In this document: positions 25,515 through 35,043 of the stretch, in pieces
How the letters are laid out: each line of letters begins with the position of its first letter
Position numbering within the stretch: position 1 is the first letter of the stretch
From: Bacteriovorax sp. BAL6_X
GTDB taxonomy: Bacteria > Bdellovibrionota > Bacteriovoracia > Bacteriovoracales > Bacteriovoracaceae
DNA: 64,000 nucleotides
Direction of reading: 5' to 3'
NCBI RefSeq assembly: GCF_000443995.1
Contig: NZ_AUMC01000010.1
Coordinates: 744,001 to 808,000, forward strand
Translations under genes and position numbers: made by a program
The notes under the pieces: generated by a model
Told to the model about the DNA's origin: nothing
Database searches by the model: none
The model's input: only the letters and a program-made list of their open reading frames with translations

Positions 25515-26351
25515 TTATTGATTTAATTTGATTCCACTGTCAGAAATAGTAATCATCTTGTCTTTATAAAGCATTCCAATTGCCCTTTTAAAGGTCTTCT
25601 TACTCATATTAAGGAAGTTCTTAATATCTTCCGGAGAGCTTTTGTCATTTAAAAATGAGGAGCCACCGTTTCTTTCTAAGAAGTCGATAATAATATCTTT
25701 TGAATCCACAAGATTCTTTACACCTTGTTCTTGAAGGGCGACATCAACAAGTCCATCCTCACGAAGCTTTTTTACAAATGCTTTATAGTATTTTCCACAA
25801 GAGACGCGTTGGAAGATTTCATTCTTGTAAATCATACCAATGAATTTCTTGTTTACGATAACTCTAAAGCCTAATTCACTTTCTTTGGCGAGATAGACGT
25901 CAACTTCATCTCCTATGGAAATATCGAAATCTGAAGACTCAATATATTTTCCCAGTTTTGTTGTTCCAAAAATACGGCCTGTTCCATCTTCTTTACAGAC
26001 GCGAACAATATGGGATTCGAATTTTCTAACTTTGATTTTCTGCTCATTTCCTGGAACAAGTAGATCTTTAGATGTACCCCAATCAAAGAAGGCACCAAAT
26101 TCTTGAATCTCAATGGCATCTAGTAGGGCATATTCACCAACAACTGCAAGAGGAAGCTCTGTTGTTGCTACAAGCTCTCCTTGTGTATCGGGATAAACAA
26201 ATGCCTTAACTTTTGAACCTACATCAACTTTCAATGGCGCAAAATTCTCTGGCAGAAATACTTCCTGCGTATTCTCTTCATCAATTAGTGTGTAACCGTT
26301 ATGAAGTTTTTTTAGGACCTTTAGTATATTGTTTTTTCCCACGTGGAGCAT
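25515..26351 (-). CDS. CvfB-like S1-domain RNA-binding protein
   Basis: 278 residues. Three S1-like OB-fold modules and a C-terminal winged helix (SKKTFKRAIGMLYKDKMITI) follow the CvfB/YitL plan; motifs include FGAFFDWGTSKDLLVP and SELGFRVIVNKKFIGMIYKNEIF. Staphylococcal CvfB binds RNA and affects virulence-gene expression; the role here is unknown. The reading frame starts at 26351 (ATG) or 26342 (GTG), inside the preceding DUF1456 gene, giving an overlap of about 53 or 44 bases in another frame. It is the last of three genes in an RNA-binding operon. Confidence 0.88.
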   Translation of the reverse strand: MLHVGKNNILKVLKKLHNGYTLIDEENTQEVFLPENFAPLKVDVGSKVKAFVYPDTQGELVATTELPLAVVGEYALLDAIEIQEFGAFFDWGTSKDLLVPGNEQKIKVRKFESHIVRVCKEDGTGRIFGTTKLGKYIESSDFDISIGDEVDVYLAKESELGFRVIVNKKFIGMIYKNEIFQRVSCGKYYKAFVKKLREDGLVDVALQEQGVKNLVDSKDIIIDFLERNGGSSFLNDKSSPEDIKNFLNMSKKTFKRAIGMLYKDKMITISDSGIKLNQ

Positions 26352-26649
26352 TTGGTTTTGCCTTTGGTTTTGGATTTTTATTAAAAGTTTTTTTCACTTC
26401 AGGTGCACTTGCTGCTTTTGCCGCACGCTCTTCACGAGTTCCACGGTTCTTAATGATTAGGCCATTTAAGAACTTTCTGAGAACTTGATCACCACATTCT
26501 TTGTAATTTGGGTGATCATCTTTGCGAAATAATGCTGATAGCTCAGTCTTTGTCATTTCAAAATCAACAAGTTTTAATATTTCGATAATTTCAAAATCTT
26601 TTAGAGAAAGAGCAATTCGTAGTTTTTTTAAAATATCGTTATTCGTCAT
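26299..26649 (-). CDS. DUF1456 (YehS-like) protein with basic tail
   Basis: 116 residues. Residues 1-70 are one DUF1456 unit: MTNNDILKKLRIALSLKD and FLNGLIIKNRGTREER. E. coli YehS has two such units; here the second is replaced by a Lys/Pro/Ala-rich tail (KKTFNKNPKPKAKPNAPRGKK), which looks suited to nucleic-acid binding. Its start shares a base with the stop of the RRM gene (TAATG), and its 3' end is overlapped by the cvfB-like gene. Function unknown. Confidence 0.85.
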   Translation of the reverse strand: MTNNDILKKLRIALSLKDFEIIEILKLVDFEMTKTELSALFRKDDHPNYKECGDQVLRKFLNGLIIKNRGTREERAAKAASAPEVKKTFNKNPKPKAKPNAPRGKKQYTKGPKKTS

Positions 26650-27032
26650 TATTTCTTTCCTAGATGGTCAAATAGCTCATTTAATCCTCGACGGCGACGA
26701 GCTTTCTTCTTTTCAATAATGATTTCTTGAGCTTCTTCTTTTTCAATCTTGGCCTTTGTTTCTTTCTTGCGCTTTTTCTGCTCTTCAAAATTGTCTTTGG
26801 CGATTGATACTTTAACAGTTCTTCCATCAAGCATAGAGCCATCAAGGCCATCGACTGCCTTTTGTGCCATTTGTTCATTTTGCATTTTTATAAAAGCGAT
26901 ACCCTTACTCTTTTGAGTTCCTGGGATTGTTAAAAGGTTTACATCTTGTACACGTCCATAACGTGAGAAGATACCTTTCAATTGCTCAGAAGTGATCTTA
27001 TAATTGAGATTACCTATGTAAACAGTTTTCAT
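26649..27032 (-). CDS. RRM-type RNA-binding protein
   Basis: 127 residues. One RNA recognition motif with RNP2 VYIGNL and RNP1 KGIAFIKM occupies residues 1-80, followed by a Lys/Glu helix and RRRRGLNELFDHL. Bacterial single-RRM proteins of this size (Rbp type) bind RNA; targets unknown. It heads the operon with the DUF1456 and CvfB-like genes, so three RNA-binding-type products come from one transcript opposite a cold-shock protein gene. Confidence 0.92.
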   Translation of the reverse strand: MKTVYIGNLNYKITSEQLKGIFSRYGRVQDVNLLTIPGTQKSKGIAFIKMQNEQMAQKAVDGLDGSMLDGRTVKVSIAKDNFEEQKKRKKETKAKIEKEEAQEIIIEKKKARRRRGLNELFDHLGKK

Positions 27033-27129
27033 TTTTTACCTTAATTTTTAGTGTTAATGGGCCAACTTAGCACTAAATGTTTGAGAAATGGGAAAAAATG
27101 CCAAAATCAGGTAATTTATTTGCGCTATT

Positions 27130-27996
27130 TTAGAAGGAATCCCAGATAAATTGGGCGACTTCTCCTAAATGGTGCTCCTTTTTATGACCTAAGCAGAAGG
27201 TGACAGGTACTTTTGTTTCGAGATGCTTTAAATGGATAAGTTGTCCTTTCTTTAACTCCTTTTCAATTAATGAAAAAGGGAGTCTTCCCCAACCAAATCC
27301 ATTGAGAATAATCTCCTTTTTAGAAGGGGTATCTGTAACCCTCCATTTTAGTGAGTCTTCAATAACCCCAATACTTGTAGAGTCATCTGGAATGGTACTT
27401 CGTTGAATAATCTGTGGAAATTGGGAAAGACTTTTAAAGTTCTGTTGCTTCTTTGGAAGCGCTAGAAATGGATGGTCTTTTGCTACCACAAGATACATGT
27501 CTACTTTGCCAACGATCTTATAATCAAAATTTTTGATACTTGAGAGATCTTCAAAGATTGCAAGGTCGACCCTGTCGTTTAAAAGCATTTTTTCGCCACT
27601 CAGTACTTCTCGCTCAAGAATGATTTCTGTAGAAGGGTAGCGGGCCATGGCCTTTTTGATAATTGGATACAATTTATCGAGGCCGTAAATTCCAGAGACT
27701 GAAATCGATAATCTTGTTTCAACATTTGATGAGATTTGCTGAGTTCTATGAATAAGTTCATCATACTGTTTCGTAAGTTTTGATGCCTCGCTTAAGAACT
27801 CTTCTCCTTTAGCAGTGATTGTTGGCCTATATGATGAACGATCAACGAGCTCAAAGCCTACTTGTTCCTCGAGATTGTTAATTGAGTAAATTACCGCCGA
27901 CTTTGCCTTTGAAAGCTCCGAGGCGGCCTTCGTAAAGCTACCAGCTTTCTCTAAGGCCTGTAGACATTTTATCTGTTCAATTGTTATCCACATCAT
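27130..27996 (-). CDS. LysR-family transcriptional regulator
   Basis: 288 residues. N-terminal winged HTH (ITIEQIKCLQALEKAGSFTKAASELSKAKSAVIYSINNLEEQVG) and a C-terminal two-lobed effector domain (ISVSGIYGLDKLYPII onward). The start is ATG at 27996 (or 27993). The extended -10 TGCTATAAT sits exactly six bases before it, so transcription should begin at the A of the ATG; a further ATG upstream would precede the promoter and is rejected. It is divergent from the YceI-like gene 104 bases away, a likely target by the usual LysR logic. Effector unknown. Confidence 0.9.
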   Translation of the reverse strand: MMWITIEQIKCLQALEKAGSFTKAASELSKAKSAVIYSINNLEEQVGFELVDRSSYRPTITAKGEEFLSEASKLTKQYDELIHRTQQISSNVETRLSISVSGIYGLDKLYPIIKKAMARYPSTEIILEREVLSGEKMLLNDRVDLAIFEDLSSIKNFDYKIVGKVDMYLVVAKDHPFLALPKKQQNFKSLSQFPQIIQRSTIPDDSTSIGVIEDSLKWRVTDTPSKKEIILNGFGWGRLPFSLIEKELKKGQLIHLKHLETKVPVTFCLGHKKEHHLGEVAQFIWDSF

Positions 27997-28002
27997 GGTC
28001 GA

Positions 28003-28011
28003 ATTATAGCA
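28003..28011 (-). promoter_or_regulatory. Extended -10 promoter for the LysR gene, leaderless
   Basis: TGCTATAAT on the minus strand, then TCGACC, then ATG at 27996. The -35 region is poor, as expected for an extended -10. No Shine-Dalgarno exists between promoter and start. Confidence 0.65.
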
Positions 28012-28100
28012 CATGTTGTCGCTAATAATGATCTTTATTTTCCTCTGTATTTTGTTAAGATATTTTAAAAATTATTTCATAATTCAAACGGAGGAATATT

Positions 28101-28640
28101 ATGAGTAAATTTATGGTTATGGCCCTTGCGGTATTTACTGTATTTGCAACAAATGCTGAAAAAATTGATACTTCTAAATCAACTGTTTTTTGGCAAGGTA
28201 CTAAGGTAACAGGTCGTCACTTCGGTACAGTTAAAATTAAATCAGGTGATGTAAAGCTTGAAAAAGGTCAACTTGTATCAGGAAAAGTTGTTGTTGATAT
28301 GAACTCTTTTACTGCAACAGACCTTCAAGGTGAGTGGTTAGATAAATTAAACGGACACCTTAAAAATGAAGACTTCTTTCATGTATCAAAGTATCCAACT
28401 GCAACACTTGATATCAAAAAAGTTGAAGGTTTCACTGTAACTGCTGATCTTACAATCTTAGGAAAGACAAAAGAAGTTAAGTTTTTAGCGGCACAAAAAG
28501 GGAAGAACTTTGTTGGTTCACTAGAGTTTAATCGTACAGACTTTGGCCTTAAGTATGGATCTGCTTCATTCTTTAAGAGTCTTGGTGACAAAGCGATTGA
28601 TGATAAAGTTAGTTTAGCATTTGATGTTGTTGTAAAGTAA
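28101..28640 (+). CDS. YceI-family periplasmic lipid-binding-like protein
   Basis: 179 residues with signal peptide (ending TNAE). The mature protein is one YceI domain: DTSKSTVFWQGTKVTGRHFGTVKIKSG, VVVDMNSFTATDLQGEW, LNGHLKNEDFFHVSKYPTA, LTILGKTKEVKF and FNRTDFGLKYGSASFF. YceI proteins form a lipocalin-like barrel binding polyisoprenoid or related lipids. GGAGG is seven bases before the ATG. Divergent from a LysR gene; followed by a strong terminator. Confidence 0.93.
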   Translation: MSKFMVMALAVFTVFATNAEKIDTSKSTVFWQGTKVTGRHFGTVKIKSGDVKLEKGQLVSGKVVVDMNSFTATDLQGEWLDKLNGHLKNEDFFHVSKYPTATLDIKKVEGFTVTADLTILGKTKEVKFLAAQKGKNFVGSLEFNRTDFGLKYGSASFFKSLGDKAIDDKVSLAFDVVVK

Positions 28641-28663
28641 AATAAACTTTCTTAGACTCCAAT

Positions 28664-28696
28664 AAAAAAGGCCGCTATAAGCGGCCTTTTGTTTTT
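28664..28696. terminator. Bidirectional terminator between yceI-like and symporter genes
   Basis: GGCCGC-TATAA-GCGGCC flanked by AAAAAA and TTTTGTTTTT, serving both convergent genes; it overlaps the last bases of the symporter frame. Confidence 0.85.
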
Positions 28697-29966
28697 ATGT
28701 TAATTTCTTATCTAAGTATCTTTGAGTAACAACAGCTCCAATTATATCACCTTCAACGTTTACGGCCGTTCTAAAAGTATCCAGGGGCCTTTCAATTACC
28801 AGAAGAATACCAATTGCCTCTAGGGGAATTCCCGCGGCCAGAAGAACCATTTGCATCCCTGACATTGATCCTGATGGCATTCCCGGTGCACCTACTGAAG
28901 AGAGCATGGCCATAAAGAAGATGGAGAACATGGCAACACCTGAAAGCTCGACTCCATAAAGATTAGCTAAGAAGATAGCTGCAATCCCTTCAAAGAGGGC
29001 CGTCCCATCCATATTCATTGTGGCCCCTAGTGGGAAAACAAATCCACTAACACCTTTTGATACGCCTAATTCCTCTTCACAAGTTTGCATTGTTACAGGA
29101 AGAGTCGCAGAACTCGACGCTGTTGAAAGAGCAAGAAGTAAAGGTCTTGCGGTCTTTTTAAATAACTTCACAGGGTTTAGTCCGCCAAAGAACCAAGCAA
29201 TTGATGGAAGAACAAGAAGTCCGTGAACCATTGTTGCCCCAAAAACTAAGAGGGCAAATGAGAGAAGCTCCGAAAAGATATCTCCTGATACTTTGACTTT
29301 GAAGTCAAAGACAATGGCAAAAATGCCAATTGGACTTAAGTTGATAATCCAATGGAGAACCCGATTAATAACGATATTGAGATCCTTAACAATTTGATAA
29401 AGGGGACTCGAGGTATGATGAACAATAAGTAAAGAAAGTCCTAGAAGTAGGGCCGCAGTCACAATTCCAAGAATATTATTATTTGCTAGGGCATGAAATG
29501 GATTAACAAGTGCAGTTGTAAAAACATTTTTAATAACAAGTGGGATTGAGTTAGATCCTTCTGCAATAAACTTTGCAGGCTTTTGCTGCTGTATTGAATC
29601 TTTGGTCTTTATTGTTACCCCAGAGTCTTTCCATGGGTGAATAAAGAAGACTGCTGATAATCCAATAATAATTGCAATGATTGTCGTTGAAATATAATAA
29701 GTAATAGTCACCATTCCCATAGATTTAAGTTTTGTGATCTCACCAATACTAATAATCCCACCTATTAGTGAGAAAAAAATCATTGGTGCAATCATCATCT
29801 TGAGAGAGCTGATGAAGACATCCTTAATCATAACAATAATTTGATAAATATCTGGTGGGTTTTTTGACGTTGCCCAAAGTGGATCACCAAAGATTGATCC
29901 TAAAATATATCCAAGTACACCTGCGACGAGTACCCAGAAGCTTAAGTTTTTGACTACTTTACTCAT
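28695..29966 (-). CDS. Dicarboxylate/amino acid:cation symporter (DAACS, GltP/DctA-like)
   Basis: 423 residues, about eight membrane helices and two re-entrant loops. Diagnostic blocks are the serine-rich loop ALSTASSSATLP, the NMDGTALFEGIAAIF transport signature and SSVGAPGMPSGS. These proteins import glutamate, aspartate or C4-dicarboxylates with Na+ or H+. The inserted polar loop at residues of about 115-150 is longer than in GltP. AAGGA lies eight bases before the ATG. Single gene, divergent from tag. Confidence 0.92.
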   Translation of the reverse strand: MSKVVKNLSFWVLVAGVLGYILGSIFGDPLWATSKNPPDIYQIIVMIKDVFISSLKMMIAPMIFFSLIGGIISIGEITKLKSMGMVTITYYISTTIIAIIIGLSAVFFIHPWKDSGVTIKTKDSIQQQKPAKFIAEGSNSIPLVIKNVFTTALVNPFHALANNNILGIVTAALLLGLSLLIVHHTSSPLYQIVKDLNIVINRVLHWIINLSPIGIFAIVFDFKVKVSGDIFSELLSFALLVFGATMVHGLLVLPSIAWFFGGLNPVKLFKKTARPLLLALSTASSSATLPVTMQTCEEELGVSKGVSGFVFPLGATMNMDGTALFEGIAAIFLANLYGVELSGVAMFSIFFMAMLSSVGAPGMPSGSMSGMQMVLLAAGIPLEAIGILLVIERPLDTFRTAVNVEGDIIGAVVTQRYLDKKLT

Positions 29967-30044
29967 TTATTATCCTTTCTGAAAGTACATGAATGTTTAT
30001 TTTAATCCTTAATTAGAATTAAAAAAAGGTTTATAATACTTCTT

Positions 30045-30629
30045 ATGAAAGAAAGATGTGCATGGTTAAAGTTATCTAATAAACAATATGTCGACTATCA
30101 TGATAAAGAGTGGGGAAGGCCTGTTCACGATGATCGAACTCTATTTGAATTCCTTATTTTAGAAGGCGCTCAGGCCGGCCTTAGCTGGGAAACTGTTCTT
30201 AACAAAAGAGATCATTATCGTAAGGTTTTCTATAATTTTGATGTAAAGAAAGTTTCTAAGATCACGCCTGCCAAGATCGAAAAGCTCTTATTAGATCCAG
30301 GCATTATTAGAAATCGCCTAAAAGTTGAGTCAACGGTATCGAATGCTAAATACTTTATTGAAATACAAAAAGAATTTGGAAGCTTTGATAAATATATTTG
30401 GTCATTTACGAATGGAAAAACAATTTACAATACTTTTGCAACTCTAAAAGATTATCCTTCGAAGACTGAGCTAAGTGATAAAATTTCAAAAGATTTGAAA
30501 AAGAGGGGATTCCGCTTTGTGGGAAGTACAATTATATATGCTTTCTTGCAGGCCTGTGGAATTGTTCAGGATCACAGTCCAAATTGTTACTTACATGGAA
30601 AAAAACTTGTAAATAGGTCTTATAAATAG
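30045..30629 (+). CDS. tag: DNA-3-methyladenine glycosylase I
   Basis: 194 residues. Removes 3-methyladenine from DNA in base-excision repair. The zinc-snap ligands C5, H19, H177 and C181 (RCAWL, YHDKEWG, QDHSPNC) match E. coli Tag. The substrate pocket blocks HDDRTLFEFLILEGAQAGLSW and GFRFVGSTIIYAFLQACG are present. No Shine-Dalgarno; TATAAT ends seven bases before the ATG, so the message may have a one-base leader. The stop lies 4 bases from the convergent RND stop, with no terminator between. Confidence 0.95.
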   Translation: MKERCAWLKLSNKQYVDYHDKEWGRPVHDDRTLFEFLILEGAQAGLSWETVLNKRDHYRKVFYNFDVKKVSKITPAKIEKLLLDPGIIRNRLKVESTVSNAKYFIEIQKEFGSFDKYIWSFTNGKTIYNTFATLKDYPSKTELSDKISKDLKKRGFRFVGSTIIYAFLQACGIVQDHSPNCYLHGKKLVNRSYK

Positions 30630-30633
30630 CAAC

Positions 30634-33600
30634 TCAATTTATTGTTTGGCCATTGTCTAAAAATACTTCCTTCTTCGGTTTGTTCTCTGTCACTAGAAAT
30701 TTCGAAAGTAATGAGAAGATTGCAGGTGTTAAGAATAATGTGATAACTGTTGAGATCGCTAGGCCCCAACCCATCGTTAACATCATCTCTGATAACATTG
30801 AATCATAACCAGCAAAACCGTAGGCCGTTGGCAGAACTCCAATAACAGTTGTTAGAGTTGTTAGGATAATGGCCCTAAGTCTCGTTGACGAGATTTGACC
30901 AATTTGCTTAAACAGCTCGTTCTTATCAGTGGTAAATTTTGTATCTTTGATGAGTTTATCGATGAGGACAATCGAGTCGTTAACGACAACCCCAATCATT
31001 CCTAGAGCACCAATAACTGCAAAGAAACCAAAGATTTCCATATTATGGGCCATGAGAATATAGATAACTCCTGAAACGCCAATTGGTATAATTGTCATAA
31101 TAATTAGAGGTGCGGACAGGGACTTAAACTGAATTGTTAAAATCATATAGATAAGAGCGATAACGAGGAAACCGGCCATCATAAAATCACCTGTTGATTC
31201 TCTAGTCTCTTCAATTTCACCAACAAAGTTAATAATTGATGAAGGATACTTCTTTAAGATATCTGGAAAAACCTCGTTCTCATAATGATCAGCCACTTCT
31301 AGAGGAGTAACGCCTGAGCTTTCTTCAATATCAGAATAGACCATTGTTGTTCGCTTATAATTCACGCGCTCAATATTAGATGGTTTAATTACTTCTTCAA
31401 TTGTAATAAAGCGCGAAATCGGTACATATCCACCAGTACCATTGTCAATTCTAAGTTGTTTTAATCTCTCTATATCAACTTTGTAGTTCTTGGCCACAGT
31501 AAGTCTAACTTCAACCTCTTCATCCGTACTCTTAAGAGTATAGAGAACTGTTCCTTGAACGAAAGTACGAAGGGAAGTGGTAACATCACTTGGAGTAAGT
31601 CCAAATCTCAAAATCTCATTTTGATTGATTTTAAAATTATATTCTTTTGTATTTATCGGCCTTTCAATTTCTACATTCTTTAGAGTTTTATTATTCTTTT
31701 GGTGTTGCGCAAGAAGGTCTGCGATCTCGGCCCTAATCTTGTCATCATTTTCTTGTATTTGAATTTCAATAGTTGATCCTGATCCACTTCCCCAGCGTGA
31801 TTTAAAGAAGCGTACTTGCTCAATATTTGGCAGATCTTTCATTTTATTTTTTAAAATATCGATTATCTGGTTGGCCGATAACTTTCTTTCATCTGCTGGT
31901 AGGATTTCAATATTGATATTGGCACGGTTGTAATTAACGGCACCACCGCGTCTCGATTGTCCAATATTTGAGCGGAAGCCCACTATGCTTAATTCCTTCG
32001 TTTGGGAAAGAAGAATATCTTCGATTGGTTTTAGGTATTCATTCATTTCATCTTTAGATGTTCCTTTCTTTGTGTAAACACTTAAACTTAGCTCTTTACT
32101 TTCTTCTCTTGGAAACATGACAAACTTTAGTTTAGTTTTGAAGAGATAGCCTGAAAACGCTGTCGAGGCTATGAAGATTACTATAATTAGAGCACGGTAG
32201 TTTAGTGCCTTTGCTAGAACTCTAGCATAGATGTCTTCGTACTTTCTAAACCAACTTATTTCATCATTATGTTTTTTCTTAGGTTTTCTTTGAAAAACGT
32301 GAGCAGGAAGAACTGTAAAGGACTCTAGTAGGGAGGCCACAAGCATCATGGTGATAATAAATGGTAAGACGTAGACAAATTTACCAAACCAACCACCAAA
32401 GAAGAGAAGTGGGAGAAAGGCCACACATGTTGTCGCAATAGCACTTGTAATTGGCATTAAAAGACTTGCAGCATTTGTTGTTACCTTATCCATTAACTCT
32501 TTTAGAGTACCTTTGTGATCTTCTGTGATTCGGCCAATATTTTCTGCAACAATAATGGCATCATCGACAACAATCCCCATCACTATAATAATAGCAGCTA
32601 GGGTCATATTATTAATAGTGTAATCAAAAATGAGCATACAGATCAGGGTAAAACAAAGCGTAAAAGGTATCCCCATACTTACCCAGACTCCCGATTTAAA
32701 GTCGAGGAATAAAAAGAGAACAAGCACGATAAGTGCAAACCCTAATAACCCGTTACTTGCAACAATAGCGAGTCTATTCTTAACATCATAGGATTCATCA
32801 TCTAGAGTCACGATTTTTAGATCATTGAGTTGACCCTTCTTATATTTTTCAATAAAGGCAACAGTGGCCTTATTTGCTTCAAGAATATCAACGTTATGAC
32901 TCTTCTTTAAGTTAAGCATGATTCCTTCATGGCCATTGATTTTATAGATGCTATTTGTTTTTTCATAAGACTTTCTAAAGGTGGCAATTTGATCGAGCGT
33001 AATACCTTCTCCTTCATAATTTCCTGTTACAAGAAGGTCCTTAAAGTCGCTCTCATCAATTAGTTCATTGATAGAAGTAACTTTCGACTGTTGAGTATCT
33101 TCAAGAACACCAATAGGGGCCCTAATATGACTTTCTCTTAGGCTTGAAACAACTTTATGAATAGAAATTCTATTCTCTTTGATTTTTGCAGGACTCAGAA
33201 GAATATGGTTTTCAGGGTCAAGGTAACCACTTCGATCAACACCTGAAACGGCTGGTAAGGTTTTTACTTGGGTTTCAAAGTTACGAACTAGTTGTTGTAG
33301 ACGTTCGCGATCCGCTACAGATAAGTCTCTTTTTCCTTCTAGATAGAAGCCAATATCAATATATGCTTTCTCAGATGATTTGAACTGGTGAAAAGTTGGT
33401 AGCTTCGCTTCGTTGGCAAGGTCTGCACGAAGTGCTGCATCCTGAATATCTAAATAGACCTCTCTTGGGTTAGGGTAATTTTCAAGCATAACAACGGTAA
33501 TTGAACTCGAACCTGTTGAAGAAACAGAGCGAACCTCTTCAATACCTGCAACATCTTTTAATTCTTCTTCAATTGGCTTAGTAATAAAGAACTCAACATC

Positions 33601-33774
33601 CTCGGCACTGGCACCAGGAAAGACTGTCGAGATTCGAACATAAGGAGATTCGAAGTCAGGCATTTCTTCTTTTGGGATTTTTGTCCATGCAAAGATTGCG
33701 ATGACAAAGACACTGAAGAATAGAACATTAGAAATTAGGAGATTATCGATAAAGTATTGTATAAATTTTTTCAT
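30634..33774 (-). CDS. RND-superfamily efflux pump, orphan (AcrB-like)
   Basis: 1046 residues with the RND plan: N-terminal helix, two large periplasmic loops and helices 2-6 and 8-12. The relay motif MGIVVDDAIIVAEN carries D404 and D405, the acidic pair of AcrB-type (HAE) pumps, unlike the DFG form of metal pumps. It begins with IPKEEMPDFESPYVRISTVFPGASAEDVE. No adaptor or channel gene is adjacent, so partners must be elsewhere. Substrate not predictable; lipid-like or toxic amphiphiles are possible. Confidence 0.9.
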   Translation of the reverse strand: MKKFIQYFIDNLLISNVLFFSVFVIAIFAWTKIPKEEMPDFESPYVRISTVFPGASAEDVEFFITKPIEEELKDVAGIEEVRSVSSTGSSSITVVMLENYPNPREVYLDIQDAALRADLANEAKLPTFHQFKSSEKAYIDIGFYLEGKRDLSVADRERLQQLVRNFETQVKTLPAVSGVDRSGYLDPENHILLSPAKIKENRISIHKVVSSLRESHIRAPIGVLEDTQQSKVTSINELIDESDFKDLLVTGNYEGEGITLDQIATFRKSYEKTNSIYKINGHEGIMLNLKKSHNVDILEANKATVAFIEKYKKGQLNDLKIVTLDDESYDVKNRLAIVASNGLLGFALIVLVLFLFLDFKSGVWVSMGIPFTLCFTLICMLIFDYTINNMTLAAIIIVMGIVVDDAIIVAENIGRITEDHKGTLKELMDKVTTNAASLLMPITSAIATTCVAFLPLLFFGGWFGKFVYVLPFIITMMLVASLLESFTVLPAHVFQRKPKKKHNDEISWFRKYEDIYARVLAKALNYRALIIVIFIASTAFSGYLFKTKLKFVMFPREESKELSLSVYTKKGTSKDEMNEYLKPIEDILLSQTKELSIVGFRSNIGQSRRGGAVNYNRANINIEILPADERKLSANQIIDILKNKMKDLPNIEQVRFFKSRWGSGSGSTIEIQIQENDDKIRAEIADLLAQHQKNNKTLKNVEIERPINTKEYNFKINQNEILRFGLTPSDVTTSLRTFVQGTVLYTLKSTDEEVEVRLTVAKNYKVDIERLKQLRIDNGTGGYVPISRFITIEEVIKPSNIERVNYKRTTMVYSDIEESSGVTPLEVADHYENEVFPDILKKYPSSIINFVGEIEETRESTGDFMMAGFLVIALIYMILTIQFKSLSAPLIIMTIIPIGVSGVIYILMAHNMEIFGFFAVIGALGMIGVVVNDSIVLIDKLIKDTKFTTDKNELFKQIGQISSTRLRAIILTTLTTVIGVLPTAYGFAGYDSMLSEMMLTMGWGLAISTVITLFLTPAIFSLLSKFLVTENKPKKEVFLDNGQTIN

Positions 33775-33919
33775 ATTTTAATTTTAAGTGGCCAAAATCA
33801 CGAGGTCAAACTCTTTAAACTGGTCACTGGCCTTTGTGTTAAAATTTGGATGTAACAATTTTGTTTTCCGCTACGAATACTTATACGAAGAATGTTAAAG
33901 AAAGTTTCATGGAGGTAAA

Positions 33920-34969
33920 ATGAAGTTTGTTCTCTTAACTATATTAGTCGCTTTTTGCCCTCGGATACATGCGGCCAAGGTAACAGCAATATTCGGTGGA
34001 GGCTGTTTTTGGTGTATGGAAGCGCCATTTGAGAAGCTTAAAGGTGTAGAATCTGTCGTTTCTGGCTATACGGGGGGGACAAATGAGAACCCCAACTATA
34101 TGGAGGTTTCTAGTGGTAGTAGTGGTCATGTTGAAGTCGTTCAGATTACCTATGATGATTCCCTTGTTAGCTATGAAGAGTTACTTGAAGTATATTGGCA
34201 AAATATTGATCCGACTGATAGTGGTGGACAGTTCTCCGATCGTGGTAGTCAGTATCGAAGTGTTATATTCTATGAAAGTGAGAAGCAGAAAGAAATTGCC
34301 CAAAACTCCAAAAACAATCTTGAGGCCTGTAAGAAGTATGACAAACCAATTGTTACGTCCATTGAAAAGGCCCATAAATTCTTTCCAGCAGAAGATTCTC
34401 ATCAGGACTACTATAAGAAGAATCCGATACGTTATAATGTTTATAAAGAATTATCTGGAAGAGCGGGCCATATTCGGGATGCCGCTTCAAAGCCACTAAA
34501 ATGTGAGAAGAAAAAAACAAAGGATAAAGTTATGTATAAGAAACCAGATCTAAAAGAATTAAAAGAGAAGTTATCTCCACTCGAATTTGAAGTAACTCAA
34601 AACGATGCAACAGAGAGGCCCTTTGCTAACAAGTACTGGGATCATAAGGAGGAGGGGATTTATGTTGATGTTGTAACTGGAGAACCTCTTTTTAGCTCTC
34701 TTGATAAATATGACTCAGGATCTGGCTGGCCAGCATTCACGAAACCAATTGATCAAAAAGTTGTTAGCACTAAGCAAGACAATAAACTACTTATGACTAG
34801 AACGGAGGTGCGCTCTTCAAGTGGAGACTCTCATCTGGGTCATGTATTTGATGATGGCCCAGGACCAGAAGGTAAACGCTATTGTATTAATTCTGCCGCT
34901 ATGCGCTTTATTGCAAAGGCCGATCTAGAGAAAGAAGGCTATGGCCAGTACTTGGTATTATTTAAGTGA
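33920..34969 (+). CDS. msrAB: Exported MsrA-MsrB fusion methionine sulfoxide reductase
   Basis: 349 residues. A signal peptide (1-18, ending RIHA) sends it to the periplasm. MsrA occupies about 20-175 with the active motif [13 protein letters not shown] (C29), GYTGG and QYRSVIFY; MsrB occupies about 205-349 with [32 protein letters not shown] and the catalytic C322 in [11 protein letters not shown]. MsrB lacks the two CxxC zinc pairs, as is usual for the non-zinc form. It repairs both diastereomers of oxidised methionine in envelope proteins. GGAGG five bases before the ATG. Confidence 0.95.
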   Translation: MKFVLLTILVAFCPRIHAAKVTAIFGGGCFWCMEAPFEKLKGVESVVSGYTGGTNENPNYMEVSSGSSGHVEVVQITYDDSLVSYEELLEVYWQNIDPTDSGGQFSDRGSQYRSVIFYESEKQKEIAQNSKNNLEACKKYDKPIVTSIEKAHKFFPAEDSHQDYYKKNPIRYNVYKELSGRAGHIRDAASKPLKCEKKKTKDKVMYKKPDLKELKEKLSPLEFEVTQNDATERPFANKYWDHKEEGIYVDVVTGEPLFSSLDKYDSGSGWPAFTKPIDQKVVSTKQDNKLLMTRTEVRSSSGDSHLGHVFDDGPGPEGKRYCINSAAMRFIAKADLEKEGYGQYLVLFK

Positions 34970-35043
34970 CTGAAATTACATTATGATTTAATCTGTTTTC
35001 TTTAAAGATTAGGCCCAAGTCACCGATAAGACGACGAGGGCCT

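Noticed and set aside
30634-33774. Heavy-metal (CzcA) pump
   Set aside because: The relay motif is GIVVDDAIIVAEN with an Asp pair, not the DFG...DGA...E form of metal pumps.
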